Source: Brassica napus
Taxonomy: Eukaryota > Streptophyta > Magnoliopsida > Brassicales > Brassicaceae
DNA: 64,000 nucleotides
Assembly (NCBI RefSeq): GCF_020379485.1
Contig: NC_063435.1
Span: 3,286,001 to 3,350,000, forward strand
Direction: 5' to 3'
Below the pieces are notes generated by a model, which was not told the DNA's origin, did not search any database, and was given only the letters and a program-made list of their open reading frames with translations. Of this stretch, positions 36,108-47,580 are shown piece after piece; within the stretch, counting starts at the first letter, position 1, and each line of letters opens with the position of its first letter. The translations under genes were made by a program, and so were the position numbers.

Positions 36108-39100
36108 ATGGAATCAAACTGTGTTCAATTTCTGGGGAACAAGACGATTCTCATCACTGGTGCTCCTGGTTTTCTTGCCAAAGGTACGTTCTTTCTACAT
36201 GTTGGTTCACTTCGAGTCTGGTTTTTACTACTATAAGTTTTTTTGTTGTTTAAAAATGTAATGAAAATTTCGTAATTGATTATATGCTTCATATTACCTC
36301 TGCAGCTATTATATATAGGTTCTAATGATTTAAACCTCATTCCGCGTATTATTGGTTCTGTATTTTATGATTGCCATCAATATAAATTTCTTGTAGTAGT
36401 GTATATATATAAATGTTTCGTTGATCTTACAAACCAATAGATAATATACATGCCAGTAATTATGTTTCCTTCGTTTAAGTTGATATATGAGAGTAATAAT
36501 GACAAATTTTGTAAGATATAGTGAGAACAATAGTGACAAGTTGATATATTTCCATTTCAGTTCTTGTCATACAATAGATTTTTGTGGCCCATATATATTT
36601 AATTTTTAAAATCTTAGTACTTACTTTATTATAAAATTTGTTGCAACGGTGAAATATGTATGCTTCATAAGGGGTGTTAATTTTATTATAAAGTAATATT
36701 TAGTGTAGGAAATCAATTATATACAAAACTGGCGTTTAAAAGAGTGGATTTTTAGCTGTACTTACTTATATTTTTTCCTTTTTTGAAAAGTACTTGACTT
36801 GCATTGGAAGTATACATTTGCAGTTTACTACGCACAAGAGTTACTTAATATATCGTTTTTTTCGCTTAGTTCTGGTAGAGAAAATTCTGAGGTTGCAACC
36901 AAATGTGAAGAAGATGTACCTTCTGTTGAGAGCTGCCGACACTAAAGCAGCCATGCAACGGTTACGTAGCGAGGTATAGCATAAATTAAATCCATTAACC
37001 AAAAAACTTCTTTACATAATAACAAATAGAGGTGGTGTCCATTGGTGTTTAAAGAAAAAAAGAGGTGGTCCATTAATTAACTTAATGATATTAACATGAT
37101 GATAAGAGCTTTATAGTTTTTAGTTTCTTGTAATTTTAAAATTTAAGCAACTCTGCAACACAAAGTGTAAAACAGTTTTTTGGTTGAATTAATTGAAAAT
37201 TCTTTCAAAAAAAAATATTAACAATATATTTGCTTTAAAAGCCTTTTTTAAAAAAAACAATATATTTGCTTTATTTAACGAATGATACAAACAGGTTGTG
37301 GAGATAAACCTTTTTAAGGTGTTGAGGAATGATCTTGGTGAAGAAAATCTGAATGACTTGGTTCGTGAAAAAATCGTGCCGGTTCCCGGTGATATATCTA
37401 TCCATAATCTGGGAGTAAAAGACTCTGATCTCTTACAACGTATGTGGAGTGAGATTGATATCGTTATCAACATCGCAGCCACCACTAATTTCGATGAAAG
37501 GTATTTACCCAAACTTGTGATTCTTGACGAATATACAGAAAATTAACATTATATTCTTTTTAATGTTCTTAATAAAAATTACAGATATGATATCGGTCTT
37601 GGCATCAATACATTTGGAGCTCTCAATGTTCTCAACTTTGCCAAGAAGTGCGTTAAAGGACAATTACTTCTCCATGTCTCAACCGGTAAGCTATAATGTT
37701 TCTCATACAAACCCACCATATATATATGTACCAACTACCAACTGTGGCTTACCTACACTTACATTTTTTAGCATATGTTTGCGGCGAAAACTCGGGATTG
37801 TTCCTAGAGAAACCATTCACGATGGGACAGACTCTCAGCGGAGATACTAAGCTAGACATCAATGTAGAATTCGAGCTGATGAAACAGAAACTAAAAGAGC
37901 TCCAGCATCAAGATTTTTCTGAACAAGAGATCTCACAGTCGATGAAAGATCTTGGAATGGCAAGGTTTGCCGCCTAATCATGCCCTATATGTTCTTAAGC
38001 TATAGTTTGATCATCCGCTAATTCTTGAATCAAACGATATTTATATAGGGCAAAGGTTCATGGATGGCCAAATACATATGTATTCACCAAAGCAATGGGA
38101 GAGATGCTAGTGGGGAAGTATAGAGAAAATTTGCCACTTGTCATCGTACGTCCAACAATGATTACTAGTACTCTCGCCGAACCATTTCCTGGTTGGATTG
38201 AAGGACTGAGGTGAGTACCGGTCAATAACTTTTTTTTATCTTCTGTTATAAATAGAATTAAGTATACCACAAGTTATTTAATGTGTGTACTAAAGATACA
38301 TATTTAATTTATTTATTATTTCTGTATGTGCAGAACTATAGATAGTGTGATTGTTGCATATGGCAAAGGAAGGCTTAAATGTTTTCTTGCGGATCCAAAC
38401 ACAGTCTTTGACCTTGTAAGTCCAATACAAATCCTATCATTAAAGTCTGAGGATAAAAAAAATGTCTTTGAGTCACAAGTCTAATCATAAGTTTACACTT
38501 AAACAGTTTATATCATATTAAATATCACATTACTTCTTTAAAGTTAAGTACATAAACCTCTTAATCATATATTTTTAATGGATCGGAACATACAATGTCA
38601 TTTTGCAGATACCAGCAGACATGGTGGTCAACGCGATGATCGCAACCGCAACAGCTCATTCAGGAGAAACCGGGATCCAGACCATATATCATGTCGGTTC
38701 TTCTTTTCAAAATCCAGTCACGTTTGGACAACTCCACGAGACCGCGGCTCGTTACTTTACAAAGAAACCTCTTGTTGCTCGCAATGGCTCCCCAATCATA
38801 GTAACCAAAGGAACACTTTTATCCACGATGGGTCAATTCAGCCTCTACATCACTCTCCGTTACAAGCTTCCTCTACTGGTACTTTTAAAAACGGTATTAT
38901 CAACTATGATTTTTCCATGAAGCTTGTTTCTCATTTGTTCTTTTCATTTTCAGATACTTCGATTGATGAATATAATTTACCCATGGAGTCAAGGAGATAA
39001 ATACAATGACGACAGCCGCAAAATCAAGCTAGCTATGCGTCTCGTTGACCTTTACCAGCCTTACTTACTCTTCAAGGGCATGTATGTATATTAAGCTTAT

Positions 39101-39380
39101 GTCAAACTTAAGATTAAGGATAAAGAACAAACATGTTTGTTAATTAAATCTTGTCATATATTTATGTCGCCATCACAGCTTAGTTAATTAAATCTTGACA
39201 TTATATTTTCTTGTTTTGTGCAGATTTGATGATTTAAATACCGAAAGCCTGCGAAGGAGAAGACAGAGCATCAAAGAGTTAGATGGATCGTTCGAGTTCG
39301 ACCCCAAGTCCATTAACTGGGACGATTATATGGAAAACACACACATTCCTGGCCTCATCACCCATGTTCTTAAACAATAA
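36108..39380 (+). CDS. FAR1: Fatty acyl-CoA reductase (FAR1 type)
   Basis: Ten exons join in frame to 492 residues: 36108-36183, 36870-36973, 37295-37500, 37585-37685, 37772-37964, 38049-38210, 38334-38415, 38609-38878, 38954-39081, 39224-39380. This is the normal length for plant alcohol-forming FARs. The NAD(P)H-binding motif [10 protein letters not shown] is at residues 15-24. The catalytic YxxxK is YVFTK in [15 protein letters not shown]. The C-terminal FAR_C region begins around the [10 protein letters not shown] stretch. The enzyme reduces long-chain acyl-CoA to primary fatty alcohols for suberin and wax, probably at the endoplasmic reticulum. Order (between the At5g22460 and At5g22510 equivalents) favours FAR1 (At5g22500) over FAR4, FAR5 or FAR7. 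Both active-site motifs are intact, so it looks functional. Confidence 0.94.
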
Positions 39381-40201
39381 ATATTATAGTATATATATCT
39401 TATTATATAAGTAATTATATGCTTGAATACTAGTAAAATCCTATTGTGAAATACTGAAATGAATTGGAATCCCGTGTGTAATATCAATATATTATATCTT
39501 TTTTTATCATTATATAATATCAACGCATCATAATGCTAGTGTCACTATAACTTAATTCTATTTGCTTGTATTCATGAACTATTAATGACATCTACAAATA
39601 TGCAATTTTCATTGGCTTGCAAGTGATAATCATCTAGAGTCCACGAAGGAATGAGACTTTGAATCAAATTATGAATATGATATTCAGTCGTGTTAGATGT
39701 CTTCTTTTCTTGGCCATCTTTTGTCACATAACAGCTCCAGTCCCCCTTACCAGGAAACAAAATCCGAACATAAAATCTATAATCAGTTTTAAAAGAATCA
39801 AAACCTTAAATTCTTGCATATAAATGTCAATAGTACTCTGAGTCTTTGCCTGCAGAGAAAATAATGACAAAATAGACTCACTGTGCTACCGACTTGTTGT
39901 CAACTGGCTACCAATTTATTATGTTATTTATTTCACCAAAATGTGAACCATATATGGCTATAAGTCTATATAATTTACGATTAAAATAGCTAGAACCACC
40001 ACGTCCACATATACGAGCCAGCTAAATGTCATAGAGGGCAAATCATAGCCTTGTCAGTTGAATTTAGTTCGAAACGCAAGTGGCTACTGGCTATATGTTT
40101 CTTAGGTATTAAATTCCGTTTCTAAAGATAAACTATTTACACAACAATTTTGTATCGTTCTATTGAATGCTGCTCACTTTGAGAAAAGATTAGTGAGCTT
40201 T
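39381..40201. other. Intergenic between FAR1 and the invertase relic
   Basis: 3' region of FAR1 and of the minus-strand invertase relic. The minus frame 39572-39760 has no family match. Confidence 0.55.
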
Positions 40202-40402
40202 TCATACAATAAATGATTGTTGAGCCTTTTTACGTCTTTGTGTCCTTGTAGGATTACCGCTGATCATACATTCCATAACAAAGTTGGCCTTGGCCAGGCA
40301 CCTCCATTGTGATAAGACCAATGGTGGCATGTCTGCTACAAGCTCTGTCCATTTTGCTTCGACCAAATAAAGAATTGCATGTGACTGATCATTACTAGTT
40401 TT
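40202..40402 (-). pseudogene. Invertase pseudogene, 3' part
   Basis: Minus-strand remains of the C-terminal part of an alkaline/neutral invertase (GH100). In order they read DQSHAILYLVEAKWTELVADMP, then (after loss of about 28 residues and a frame change) WSYHNGGAWP and TLLW, then CMISGNP and a KKAQQSFIV end before the stop at 40202-40204. Most of the sequence between TLLW and CMISGNP is also missing. The intact enzyme hydrolyses sucrose to glucose and fructose. The isoform at this position in Arabidopsis (At5g22510, INV-E type) is plastidic. The other half of the relic lies beyond the LINE, at 46775-47580. Confidence 0.85.
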
Positions 40403-40954
40403 AAGCGATTACATAATTAGCCATAAAATTTATTTTAAATATATAGTCTAAGGAAGCAAACTATTTTCTCCCAGGCGATCTTTTCGAGACGGTTTGGTAA
40501 AGAGAGTTTGACTTTCACACGGTTTTGCTTTTCCCCGGTTTATTGCCTTTTTAGTCATGTTTACTAAACAGGCTTTTGTCTGACCTCTCCACCAACACGG
40601 TTCCTTTTCCCCTTTTAGAAGTTTTTTCAAAATCACATACCACCTCTGGTTTTCGCTCCGACGACTTTCCACGGCGGAGGCCGCCTAGGCCCTGCCTCGG
40701 CCCACCACTACTCCTTCTCGTAGGGAATTCAAACTGTTGATGGGAGAAGACAAAGTTAGGCTCGCAAGAAAGGCCTAAACGAGGGTAGAGTCGACAGTTA
40801 CTCCTCTACCACAACGTCATCACGCTTCAGGCCCCTACAGCCACATACCGACCACCGTCCCCGGCACAAGCCTATAACGTGGATACGCCGACGACCTCTA
40901 TATCTCCGCTTAAGCTCACACGAACTACTACAGGCTACTACATAGTAACCATAC

Positions 40955-42688
40955 TTGCTTCAGACCCAAGTCACTTGCGCCCGTCTGCAAATGGCTAGGA
41001 GATACACATCTGAAGAGAAAGGCAAAGCTGTTGCCCACAAATCCACTGGACCTCCGCGTCTCAGGATGCGCGCACCGGAGTTCGACCCTACAGACCTGAT
41101 TAAGGAAAATATGCTGACACTGGTGGGTAGATTGACGAATCCAAAAGAACAGAGGATGAGAGCCGTTCTCTCATACCTAGCGAGGAAATGGAACCTGGTG
41201 GAACAGGCTTCAGGGTCAGATCTAGGTAATGGGTGTTTCCAATTCCGCTTCAAGAAGGAGGAAGACCTCCGCGACGCCCTCAACAACAGACCGTATCAAT
41301 TTGGGCGCTGGATGATTATAGTTCAACGATGGGAACCAATAATCTCTCAAAGTTTTCCATCGCAAATCCCGTTCTGGATATCATTAAGAGGAATCCCGCT
41401 TCACTACTGGCACGAAAAGGTGGTGCGCAACATAGGCCTCGAATTAGGGGAGCTTGATACTTATGAAGTGACGAAAACTACAGCTCGAGTCAGGGTAGTA
41501 GTAGATGGACTGAAACCATTGATAATGGAGGCTGCAATGGACTACGAGTCCGGAGAAGAGAGCATTATAGCACTGGAATATGAAAACTTGGGTAATCACT
41601 GCTCTAACTGCTATCGACTCTCACATCTACAGTCACAGTGCCCAGAGAGAACTATTGCATATCCCAACTCAACAGAGGACACTGCTCCAGTACAAAGAAA
41701 GATGCAGAGATCTCCTACACCGCCTCAACAAACTGCCTGGGAAGCAAGAGGCCAGACCACTGGTTACAACATGCCATACCAGCAACGGTTGGATCGACAC
41801 GGGAGACCTTTTGGAAGCAGAATCTCCTCTGCGGCTCCCCATCCGCCAGGACCGCGAAACAAGATTACACCAAGTTCTTCCCACCAGAACAACACACAAA
41901 AGGCTCGAACGCAGATGGACCACAGAAACAACGAGGACTACGAATCACCGTCTTATACGAGGCGTAGAACAGCTAACCATACTGCCAGACATGGAGAGGG
42001 ATACCTCGCAGAACGTAAGGAGAACTCCCCAGTCTTACAGTGGAGAGCCAAATCACCAGTGGTAAACCATGAAGTGACGCCGCCTAGCTCTCCGTTCCAG
42101 CCTCCTAGACGCTCGGTTGGACGAAACTTGGAAGCTGGAGACTTCCCACCAGCGAGTGATTTACCCTCCAGAGAAGAGGTGATGGAAGAAATTAGAGAAG
42201 CTACTCTACAATATATAAGTTGCCCTGATCCGATGGAAAGTGCAGCAAGGAAGCAACGTGTACTGCAGAGTGAGATGAATGGAGATGTGGAAGAGGCAGC
42301 TACTCGTATCTTACAAGCCTCAACTACAGCTGCACTGGCGAGAACAGAGACATTACAAGCATCAGAGCTTCCCATCCATAGCAATCAGGTGAACTTGCAA
42401 GCTGAAACCTCAGCTTTGCCAACAAAAAAGCGGGGACGCCCCCCAACGGTTAAAGGGAGAAAAACCATGATCAGAGCTAGCCCGAAAACGTTTTCAGGTA
42501 TGGGATCAAAAAAGAGAAACATAGCTCGTCTACATGCTTCACCAGGGACAGCATCTCGTTCTGGCACAAGACGGACAACCCAGCAGGTTGCATCATCTGC
42601 GTCGGCTACTGCACCACCGGTAGTGCTAATCCCAGCAAGCTCGAGGACTACGACGGATTTTCCTCGGCAAACTCCCGCTCTTCCTTAG
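40955..42688 (+). CDS. LINE ORF1, DUF4283 and zinc knuckle protein
   Basis: Predicted nucleic-acid-binding ORF1 protein of the LINE, 577 residues from the first ATG; a second ATG at 40991 (MARRYTSEEKGK) is also a good start. A DUF4283-like domain spans about residues 50-190 (MLTLVGRLTN, FRFKKEEDLRDALNNRPYQF, IPFWISLRGIPLHYW). A zinc knuckle CSNCYRLSHLQSQC fits CX2CX4HX4C, at about residues 219-232. The rest is basic and low-complexity, with an AT-hook-like KKRGRPP near residue 490. It is thought to coat the LINE RNA. The stop is 5 bases before the first codon taken for ORF2. Confidence 0.9.
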   Translation: MLQTQVTCARLQMARRYTSEEKGKAVAHKSTGPPRLRMRAPEFDPTDLIKENMLTLVGRLTNPKEQRMRAVLSYLARKWNLVEQASGSDLGNGCFQFRFKKEEDLRDALNNRPYQFGRWMIIVQRWEPIISQSFPSQIPFWISLRGIPLHYWHEKVVRNIGLELGELDTYEVTKTTARVRVVVDGLKPLIMEAAMDYESGEESIIALEYENLGNHCSNCYRLSHLQSQCPERTIAYPNSTEDTAPVQRKMQRSPTPPQQTAWEARGQTTGYNMPYQQRLDRHGRPFGSRISSAAPHPPGPRNKITPSSSHQNNTQKARTQMDHRNNEDYESPSYTRRRTANHTARHGEGYLAERKENSPVLQWRAKSPVVNHEVTPPSSPFQPPRRSVGRNLEAGDFPPASDLPSREEVMEEIREATLQYISCPDPMESAARKQRVLQSEMNGDVEEAATRILQASTTAALARTETLQASELPIHSNQVNLQAETSALPTKKRGRPPTVKGRKTMIRASPKTFSGMGSKKRNIARLHASPGTASRSGTRRTTQQVASSASATAPPVVLIPASSRTTTDFPRQTPALP

Positions 42689-42693
42689 CAATA

Positions 42694-45600
42694 TTGAGTT
42701 GGAACTGTCGTGGGTTGGGGAACCCCATGACAGTCCAACATATTAGGGAGCTCCGACGACAAGCTTCCCTAGATGTAATCTTCCTCATGGAGACCAAGAA
42801 TTCAGATTCCTACGTGCTTAAAGAACTTGATTTTATGGACGCGGATCATCGTTTCCTAGTTCCCCCGGAGAGGCCGAGTAGCGGAGGACTCGCCCTCTTT
42901 TGGAAACAAGATATAAATCTCCAGATCTTATCTTCATCCAAGAATGTAATAGATACCATGATTACCCACAAGGGAGCTACTGTATTTGCAACCTTTGTAT
43001 ATGGGGAACCGGAAGTGCCTAATAGAAGTGTTATTTGGGATTCTCTGATCGATCTTTCACTAAATAGAAATGAAGCATGGTTATTAACGGGTGACTTCAA
43101 TGAAATCGTGGATAACAGTGAAAAATCAGGAGGTCCGGAAAGAGCAGAAGGAACTTTTGGAGCCTTCCGAGATATGCTTGCTCGCTGTGACTTATTTGAC
43201 CTTAAACACTCCGGTAACAGCCTATCTTGGAGAGGAAAACGACACAGCCACATGGTATATTGCAGGCTCGACAGAACTGTTGTTAATCCGGCTTGGTCTG
43301 ATAGATTCCCAACAGGGAGGTGTCAATACCTTAACTTCGAAAGCTCGGACCATAGACCGTTGATTACAGTCTTTGATTCAGCAAAACGCCAGAAAGGACG
43401 CCTCTTCCGCTATGACCGTCGACTCCGGGATAATGTAGAGCTGAAGAAACTTATAACCGAAGTCTGGAACGGTAATACCGAAGCTCCAGTAAATACACGT
43501 CTCGCCAGGTGTAGAAGAGCCATCTCATCTTGGACTCGAGAACAGCACGTTAATAGCAAGGAGGAAATAAGCAGGCTAAAACAATGTCTAGAAGTGGCGA
43601 TGACTGATCCACAAGGTGAGGAAACCCTTATTACAGCTCTCAACTCGAAGCTACGGATCGCATATAAAGCTGAAGAGGATTTTTGGCGACAAAGAAGTAG
43701 GATTATGTGGCTGTCCTTAGGGGACAAAAACTCTGGCTACTTCCATGCTATAGCTAAAGGTCGACGTGCTCGCAACCGCTTGACAGTAATAGAAGATGAA
43801 GACGGCACAGCATACTACGAAGAAGATCAGATTGCGCATCAAATTGGTATTTACTTCTCGAACATCTACTCATCAGACATAACAAGCGAGAATGTTTCAG
43901 CCACAAGAGACATTGTAGCATCAGCCATTGCACCTAGGATATCTGCCTCGCGCAATGAAGAGATTGTAGGGATACCCGATGCAGCTGAGGTTAAAAATGC
44001 CTTGTTTCTCATCCATCCGGATAAAGCATCAGGTCCAGATGGTTTCTCGGCAAGCTTCTTCCACTCCAACTGGAGCACTGTCGGACCGGCTCTGATCCTC
44101 GAAATCCAGAATTTCTTCAGAACTGGTTATATGATGCCGGAGTCAAACACTACTCATGTCCGGCTTATACCAAAACTGACGGGAGCTAAACTGGTCTCGG
44201 AATATAGGCCGATAGCCTTGTGTAATGTACTCTACAAGGTGATCACGAAAATCCTCTCACTCCGGCTCAAACCTATACTCCAAGACATCATCTCGGAAAC
44301 CCAATCGGCCTTTGTACCCGGGAGAGCTATTTCCGACAATATCCTTATCACTCATGAGATCCTCCATACACTCAAGATGTCTGAAGCTGAAATCCATTGC
44401 TCTATGGCGGTTAAGACGGACATGAGCAAAGCTTATGATAGGCTGGAATGGCATTTTATTGAGACTGTTTTGGAACGATTTGGTTTTGCGAGCTCTTTTG
44501 TAAACCTGGTTATGCAGTGTGTGAGCTCAGTATCGTATTCATTCCTCGTCAATGATACAGCACACGGCAGAATACTCCCCTCTCGTGGAATACGACAAGG
44601 AGATCCGTTATCGCCTTACATCTTCATACTGTGTGGAGAAGTGTTATCCGGACTGTGTAGACGAGTTCAACGCAGTGGCCATTTGTCGGGTCTGAGAGTG
44701 GCCATCCCGGCTCCACGCATAAACCATCTGTTGTTTGCCGACGATACCATGTTTTTCTTGGACACGGACGACAGGAGCTGTTCCTCACTGATGGAGATTC
44801 TACACCAGTACAAGATATCCTCTGGTCAGCTTATCAACACCGCCAAATCCTCAATTTCCTTCTCAGCAAAGACCCCGCAGGTAATACGGGAACGTGTTAA
44901 ATCACACCTCGGGATTGCACAGGAAGGAGGAGTAGGTAAATATCTAGGACTCCCGGAACATTTCGGTCGACGAAAAAAAGACCTATTCACAAGCATTGTC
45001 GACCAGATCAAACTGAAGGCAGCTGGCTGGGCATCGAGACAACTCTCTCCTGCCGGGAAACTAGTTATGTTGAAAGCGGTGTTGACTGCTAAACCATCAT
45101 TTGCTATGTCATGCTTCCAATTACCGATGAGTTTGTGTAGTCGGATCCAGTCAGCCTTTACGAGATTTTGGTGGGATGCTGCTCCGGATAAAAAGAAAAT
45201 GTGTTGGGTGGCTTGGGACAAGATCACGGCACCTAAAGCACAGGGAGGCTTAGGAGTAAGAGACATTCAAGCCTTTAATGCGGCTCTCCTTGCTAAGCAG
45301 GCATGGAGGATAGTAACGAAACCAGAGTGCTTATTATCAAAAGTTCTACGGGGGAAGTATTGCAACAAAAACCCTTTCCTTCAAGCGGAGGCACCGAAAG
45401 CCGCTTCCCATGGCTGGAGAAGCATTTTAGTAGGAAGAGACCTACTGATAACAAATCTGAGCAAAGCCATTGGAGATGGAGAAAGCACAAGAGTATGGAA
45501 AGATCCATGGTTGAGTATGGAGGTTCCGTCGAGACCCGTCGGCCCCATGCAGGAAATACACCAAGATCTCTTCGTCGCAGACCTCATGTATAGAGGAACG

Positions 45601-46707
45601 AGGGAATGGAATATCCCTAAGATACAGAGCATCCTACCCCAACATGCAGCAGAGATCCTACGCATAAAGCCAAGTATCACAGGAGCGGAGGACTCTTATG
45701 TATGGCTTGCATCCAAGTCAGGTATGTATTCAGCTAAATCTGGCTATTATGTGGCAACAACACGGGAGACAATCGAGCCCACAGTGAACCAGGCGTACTA
45801 CAAGGCGGTATGGAAATGCAAAACTTCACCGAAGCTGCACCTCTTCCTGTGGAAAATAGCCCAGGGAGCACTGGCCCTAGGAGAGAACTTAGCAAAACGA
45901 GGACTGATGGCCAACTTAATGTGTCGGCATTGTGGAGAAATCGAAACCGCTGATCATATCTTCCTACATTGCCAGTTTACTAGACAGATATGGAACCTGC
46001 AGATTTGGTCATCGACTTTTAATCCAGCGGAGTGTACCTCATTTAGTGAAGCCTTCTTAGACTCCGTATCATTGACTCTACTACCGCCGTGGGGTCTGAC
46101 AGGATCCATCTTTCCATGGGTTGTATGGGGGATTTGGACAGCAAGGAACTACCTGATCTTCGAAAACAGGACATGGACGCCATTGGAGATTTTTACCAAA
46201 GCGGTAAGCAATGCTAAAGAATGGCATCAGGCTCAGATAACGACCACACAACCTCGCACTGCTATCTCACTTAGCATGATCCCACCCGTACAAACCACAA
46301 GTCTGCTATGCTATACTGATGCAGCGTGGAATCATACAACTTTTAAAGCGGGATGTGGGTGGATCTTCATCACTCAGCAGGACGAGCATCTACATCAGGG
46401 TACGGCTACTTTCGATTACACCTCGTCTGCACTAGTAGCTGAAGCGTTAGCTATTAGATCGGCTCTTCTCAGCGCCCTCGAAGCTGGATTCACAAGAATC
46501 TGTATCAAAACAGATTGTCAAGCACTTGTTGCTATCATCAACTCGAAGAATCACCCGAAGGATCTCTACGGAATCTCACGGGACATCGAGCACCTATCCC
46601 TCTCCTTTGATTGTATTGTCTTTTCTTATGTACCAAGAAACTCAAACTCTTTGGCTGATTCACTTGCTAAATCAGCTCTGTACTTGGCTTCCACCAACTA
46701 TTCTTAG
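42694..46707 (+). CDS. LINE ORF2, endonuclease-RT-RNase H polyprotein
   Basis: About 1337 residues, no interruptions. An apurinic-type endonuclease comes first: SWNCRGLGNP, the catalytic Glu in METKN, TGDFNEIVD and SSDHRPL. Then the reverse transcriptase: SGPDGFSASFF, the FVPGRAISDNI region, the GIRQGDPLSPYIF motif and the catalytic LLFADDT. A zinc-binding zf-RVT segment follows (CRHCGEIETADHIFLHC). The C-terminus is an RNase H (YTDAAWN, AEALAIRSAL, IKTDCQALV, NSLADSLAKSA). All catalytic acidic residues I can check are present. No ATG precedes the endonuclease motif: the codon drawn as start is TTG, and the first in-frame ATG (42727) would remove SWNCRG. The ORF2 frame differs from that of ORF1. 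Confidence 0.92.
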   Translation: MSWNCRGLGNPMTVQHIRELRRQASLDVIFLMETKNSDSYVLKELDFMDADHRFLVPPERPSSGGLALFWKQDINLQILSSSKNVIDTMITHKGATVFATFVYGEPEVPNRSVIWDSLIDLSLNRNEAWLLTGDFNEIVDNSEKSGGPERAEGTFGAFRDMLARCDLFDLKHSGNSLSWRGKRHSHMVYCRLDRTVVNPAWSDRFPTGRCQYLNFESSDHRPLITVFDSAKRQKGRLFRYDRRLRDNVELKKLITEVWNGNTEAPVNTRLARCRRAISSWTREQHVNSKEEISRLKQCLEVAMTDPQGEETLITALNSKLRIAYKAEEDFWRQRSRIMWLSLGDKNSGYFHAIAKGRRARNRLTVIEDEDGTAYYEEDQIAHQIGIYFSNIYSSDITSENVSATRDIVASAIAPRISASRNEEIVGIPDAAEVKNALFLIHPDKASGPDGFSASFFHSNWSTVGPALILEIQNFFRTGYMMPESNTTHVRLIPKLTGAKLVSEYRPIALCNVLYKVITKILSLRLKPILQDIISETQSAFVPGRAISDNILITHEILHTLKMSEAEIHCSMAVKTDMSKAYDRLEWHFIETVLERFGFASSFVNLVMQCVSSVSYSFLVNDTAHGRILPSRGIRQGDPLSPYIFILCGEVLSGLCRRVQRSGHLSGLRVAIPAPRINHLLFADDTMFFLDTDDRSCSSLMEILHQYKISSGQLINTAKSSISFSAKTPQVIRERVKSHLGIAQEGGVGKYLGLPEHFGRRKKDLFTSIVDQIKLKAAGWASRQLSPAGKLVMLKAVLTAKPSFAMSCFQLPMSLCSRIQSAFTRFWWDAAPDKKKMCWVAWDKITAPKAQGGLGVRDIQAFNAALLAKQAWRIVTKPECLLSKVLRGKYCNKNPFLQAEAPKAASHGWRSILVGRDLLITNLSKAIGDGESTRVWKDPWLSMEVPSRPVGPMQEIHQDLFVADLMYRGTREWNIPKIQSILPQHAAEILRIKPSITGAEDSYVWLASKSGMYSAKSGYYVATTRETIEPTVNQAYYKAVWKCKTSPKLHLFLWKIAQGALALGENLAKRGLMANLMCRHCGEIETADHIFLHCQFTRQIWNLQIWSSTFNPAECTSFSEAFLDSVSLTLLPPWGLTGSIFPWVVWGIWTARNYLIFENRTWTPLEIFTKAVSNAKEWHQAQITTTQPRTAISLSMIPPVQTTSLLCYTDAAWNHTTFKAGCGWIFITQQDEHLHQGTATFDYTSSALVAEALAIRSALLSALEAGFTRICIKTDCQALVAIINSKNHPKDLYGISRDIEHLSLSFDCIVFSYVPRNSNSLADSLAKSALYLASTNYS

Positions 46708-46774
46708 TTGGGCTGCAGACTTTTAATTTATATGATGTGTTGTGTTCAAAAAAAAAAAAGCGATTACATAATTA

Positions 46775-47580
46775 ATTAATAGACCAAAAGTTCCCCAAAG
46801 AAAAGAATCTGAAGTTCATGTTAGCTTGCTGAATATTTCCAATCAAATGTCCTCCACTGTTGGGCATAAAGTCCACTAACCACGAAGGGATCTGATATGG
46901 ATAAATGTTGAACTTATTAACCGCGTCATAACAGTTCTCCTCGGTCTGGTATCTGTAAATGCATTTTCCATATGCTCTCAGTAATAATATAAATCCACTA
47001 CAAGCCTGTAATTTCAAAACATATGGAACGTGACATACTGACATCAAAGTTAACATGATACCAGAACAGATCTGTATGTCCTTTTCACATGGTTGAAAAA
47101 TATAAACTTCTCTTACCATAATCAACCGGAGCAACATGTCCAATTACTTGTTGTCTTTACAACTATGATAAGAAAATTTCTATCACCTGTAACTGGAGGA
47201 TGTAAAGAATTAAATTGTGGACAACGACATACTCATTCTTTCAGTAGAAAGGCCATCCCGGAGGGAATGAAATCACGAATGAAGACCTGATCATAGTTCA
47301 GTACACTGGTAGAGTTAGGGTCGTTAGCAGAGATAGTTCCAATAGGACTGCCACAGTAGTAAACCATGGATTGCCTCAACAGATCCCAAGCTGCATCATA
47401 TATAGATTTTGTTCCAGCTGATTGTACGTTACCATTAGATGAAAGAGTTCCATTAACAGGTAGAGGCAAATCATCCAAGTCACTTTTCAACTCACTGCTG
47501 CTCAACATCATTTTTGTGACATTTGCATCTCGTGGAAACCAAAGTTTTAGCCTTTAGACCATAGTTTTGACTGTGAAATG
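46775..47580 (-). pseudogene. Invertase pseudogene, 5' and middle part
   Basis: Minus-strand relic of the same alkaline/neutral invertase. From the 5' side: a possible N-terminal piece (about 47520-47580). Then an exon at about 47188-47511 with [40 protein letters not shown] and PSGMAFLLK. It is frameshifted just before EYVVVHNLILYILQLQ, which ends at a normal GT donor. After a large deletion, [17 protein letters not shown] runs directly into [20 protein letters not shown] and WLVDFMP...[12 protein letters not shown], so the central catalytic region is gone. The LINE follows. It cannot encode a working enzyme. Confidence 0.88.

Larger units (their letters stand above)
40420..46757 (+). mobile_element. 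Full-length LINE retrotransposon
   Basis: A 6.3-kb non-LTR element is flanked by a perfect 17-bp target duplication AAGCGATTACATAATTA (40403-40419 and 46758-46774) and ends in poly(A). It has a 5' untranslated region of about 0.5 kb, ORF1, ORF2, and a very short 3' untranslated region of about 40 bp. Neither ORF has an internal stop or frameshift. The perfect duplication and open frames indicate a recent insertion, possibly of an active copy. It lies on the plus strand inside the minus-strand invertase relic. Confidence 0.93.

Noticed and set aside
39572..39760. 62-residue minus-strand frame near the invertase relic
   Set aside because: It lies beyond the invertase stop codon and has no similarity I recognise.
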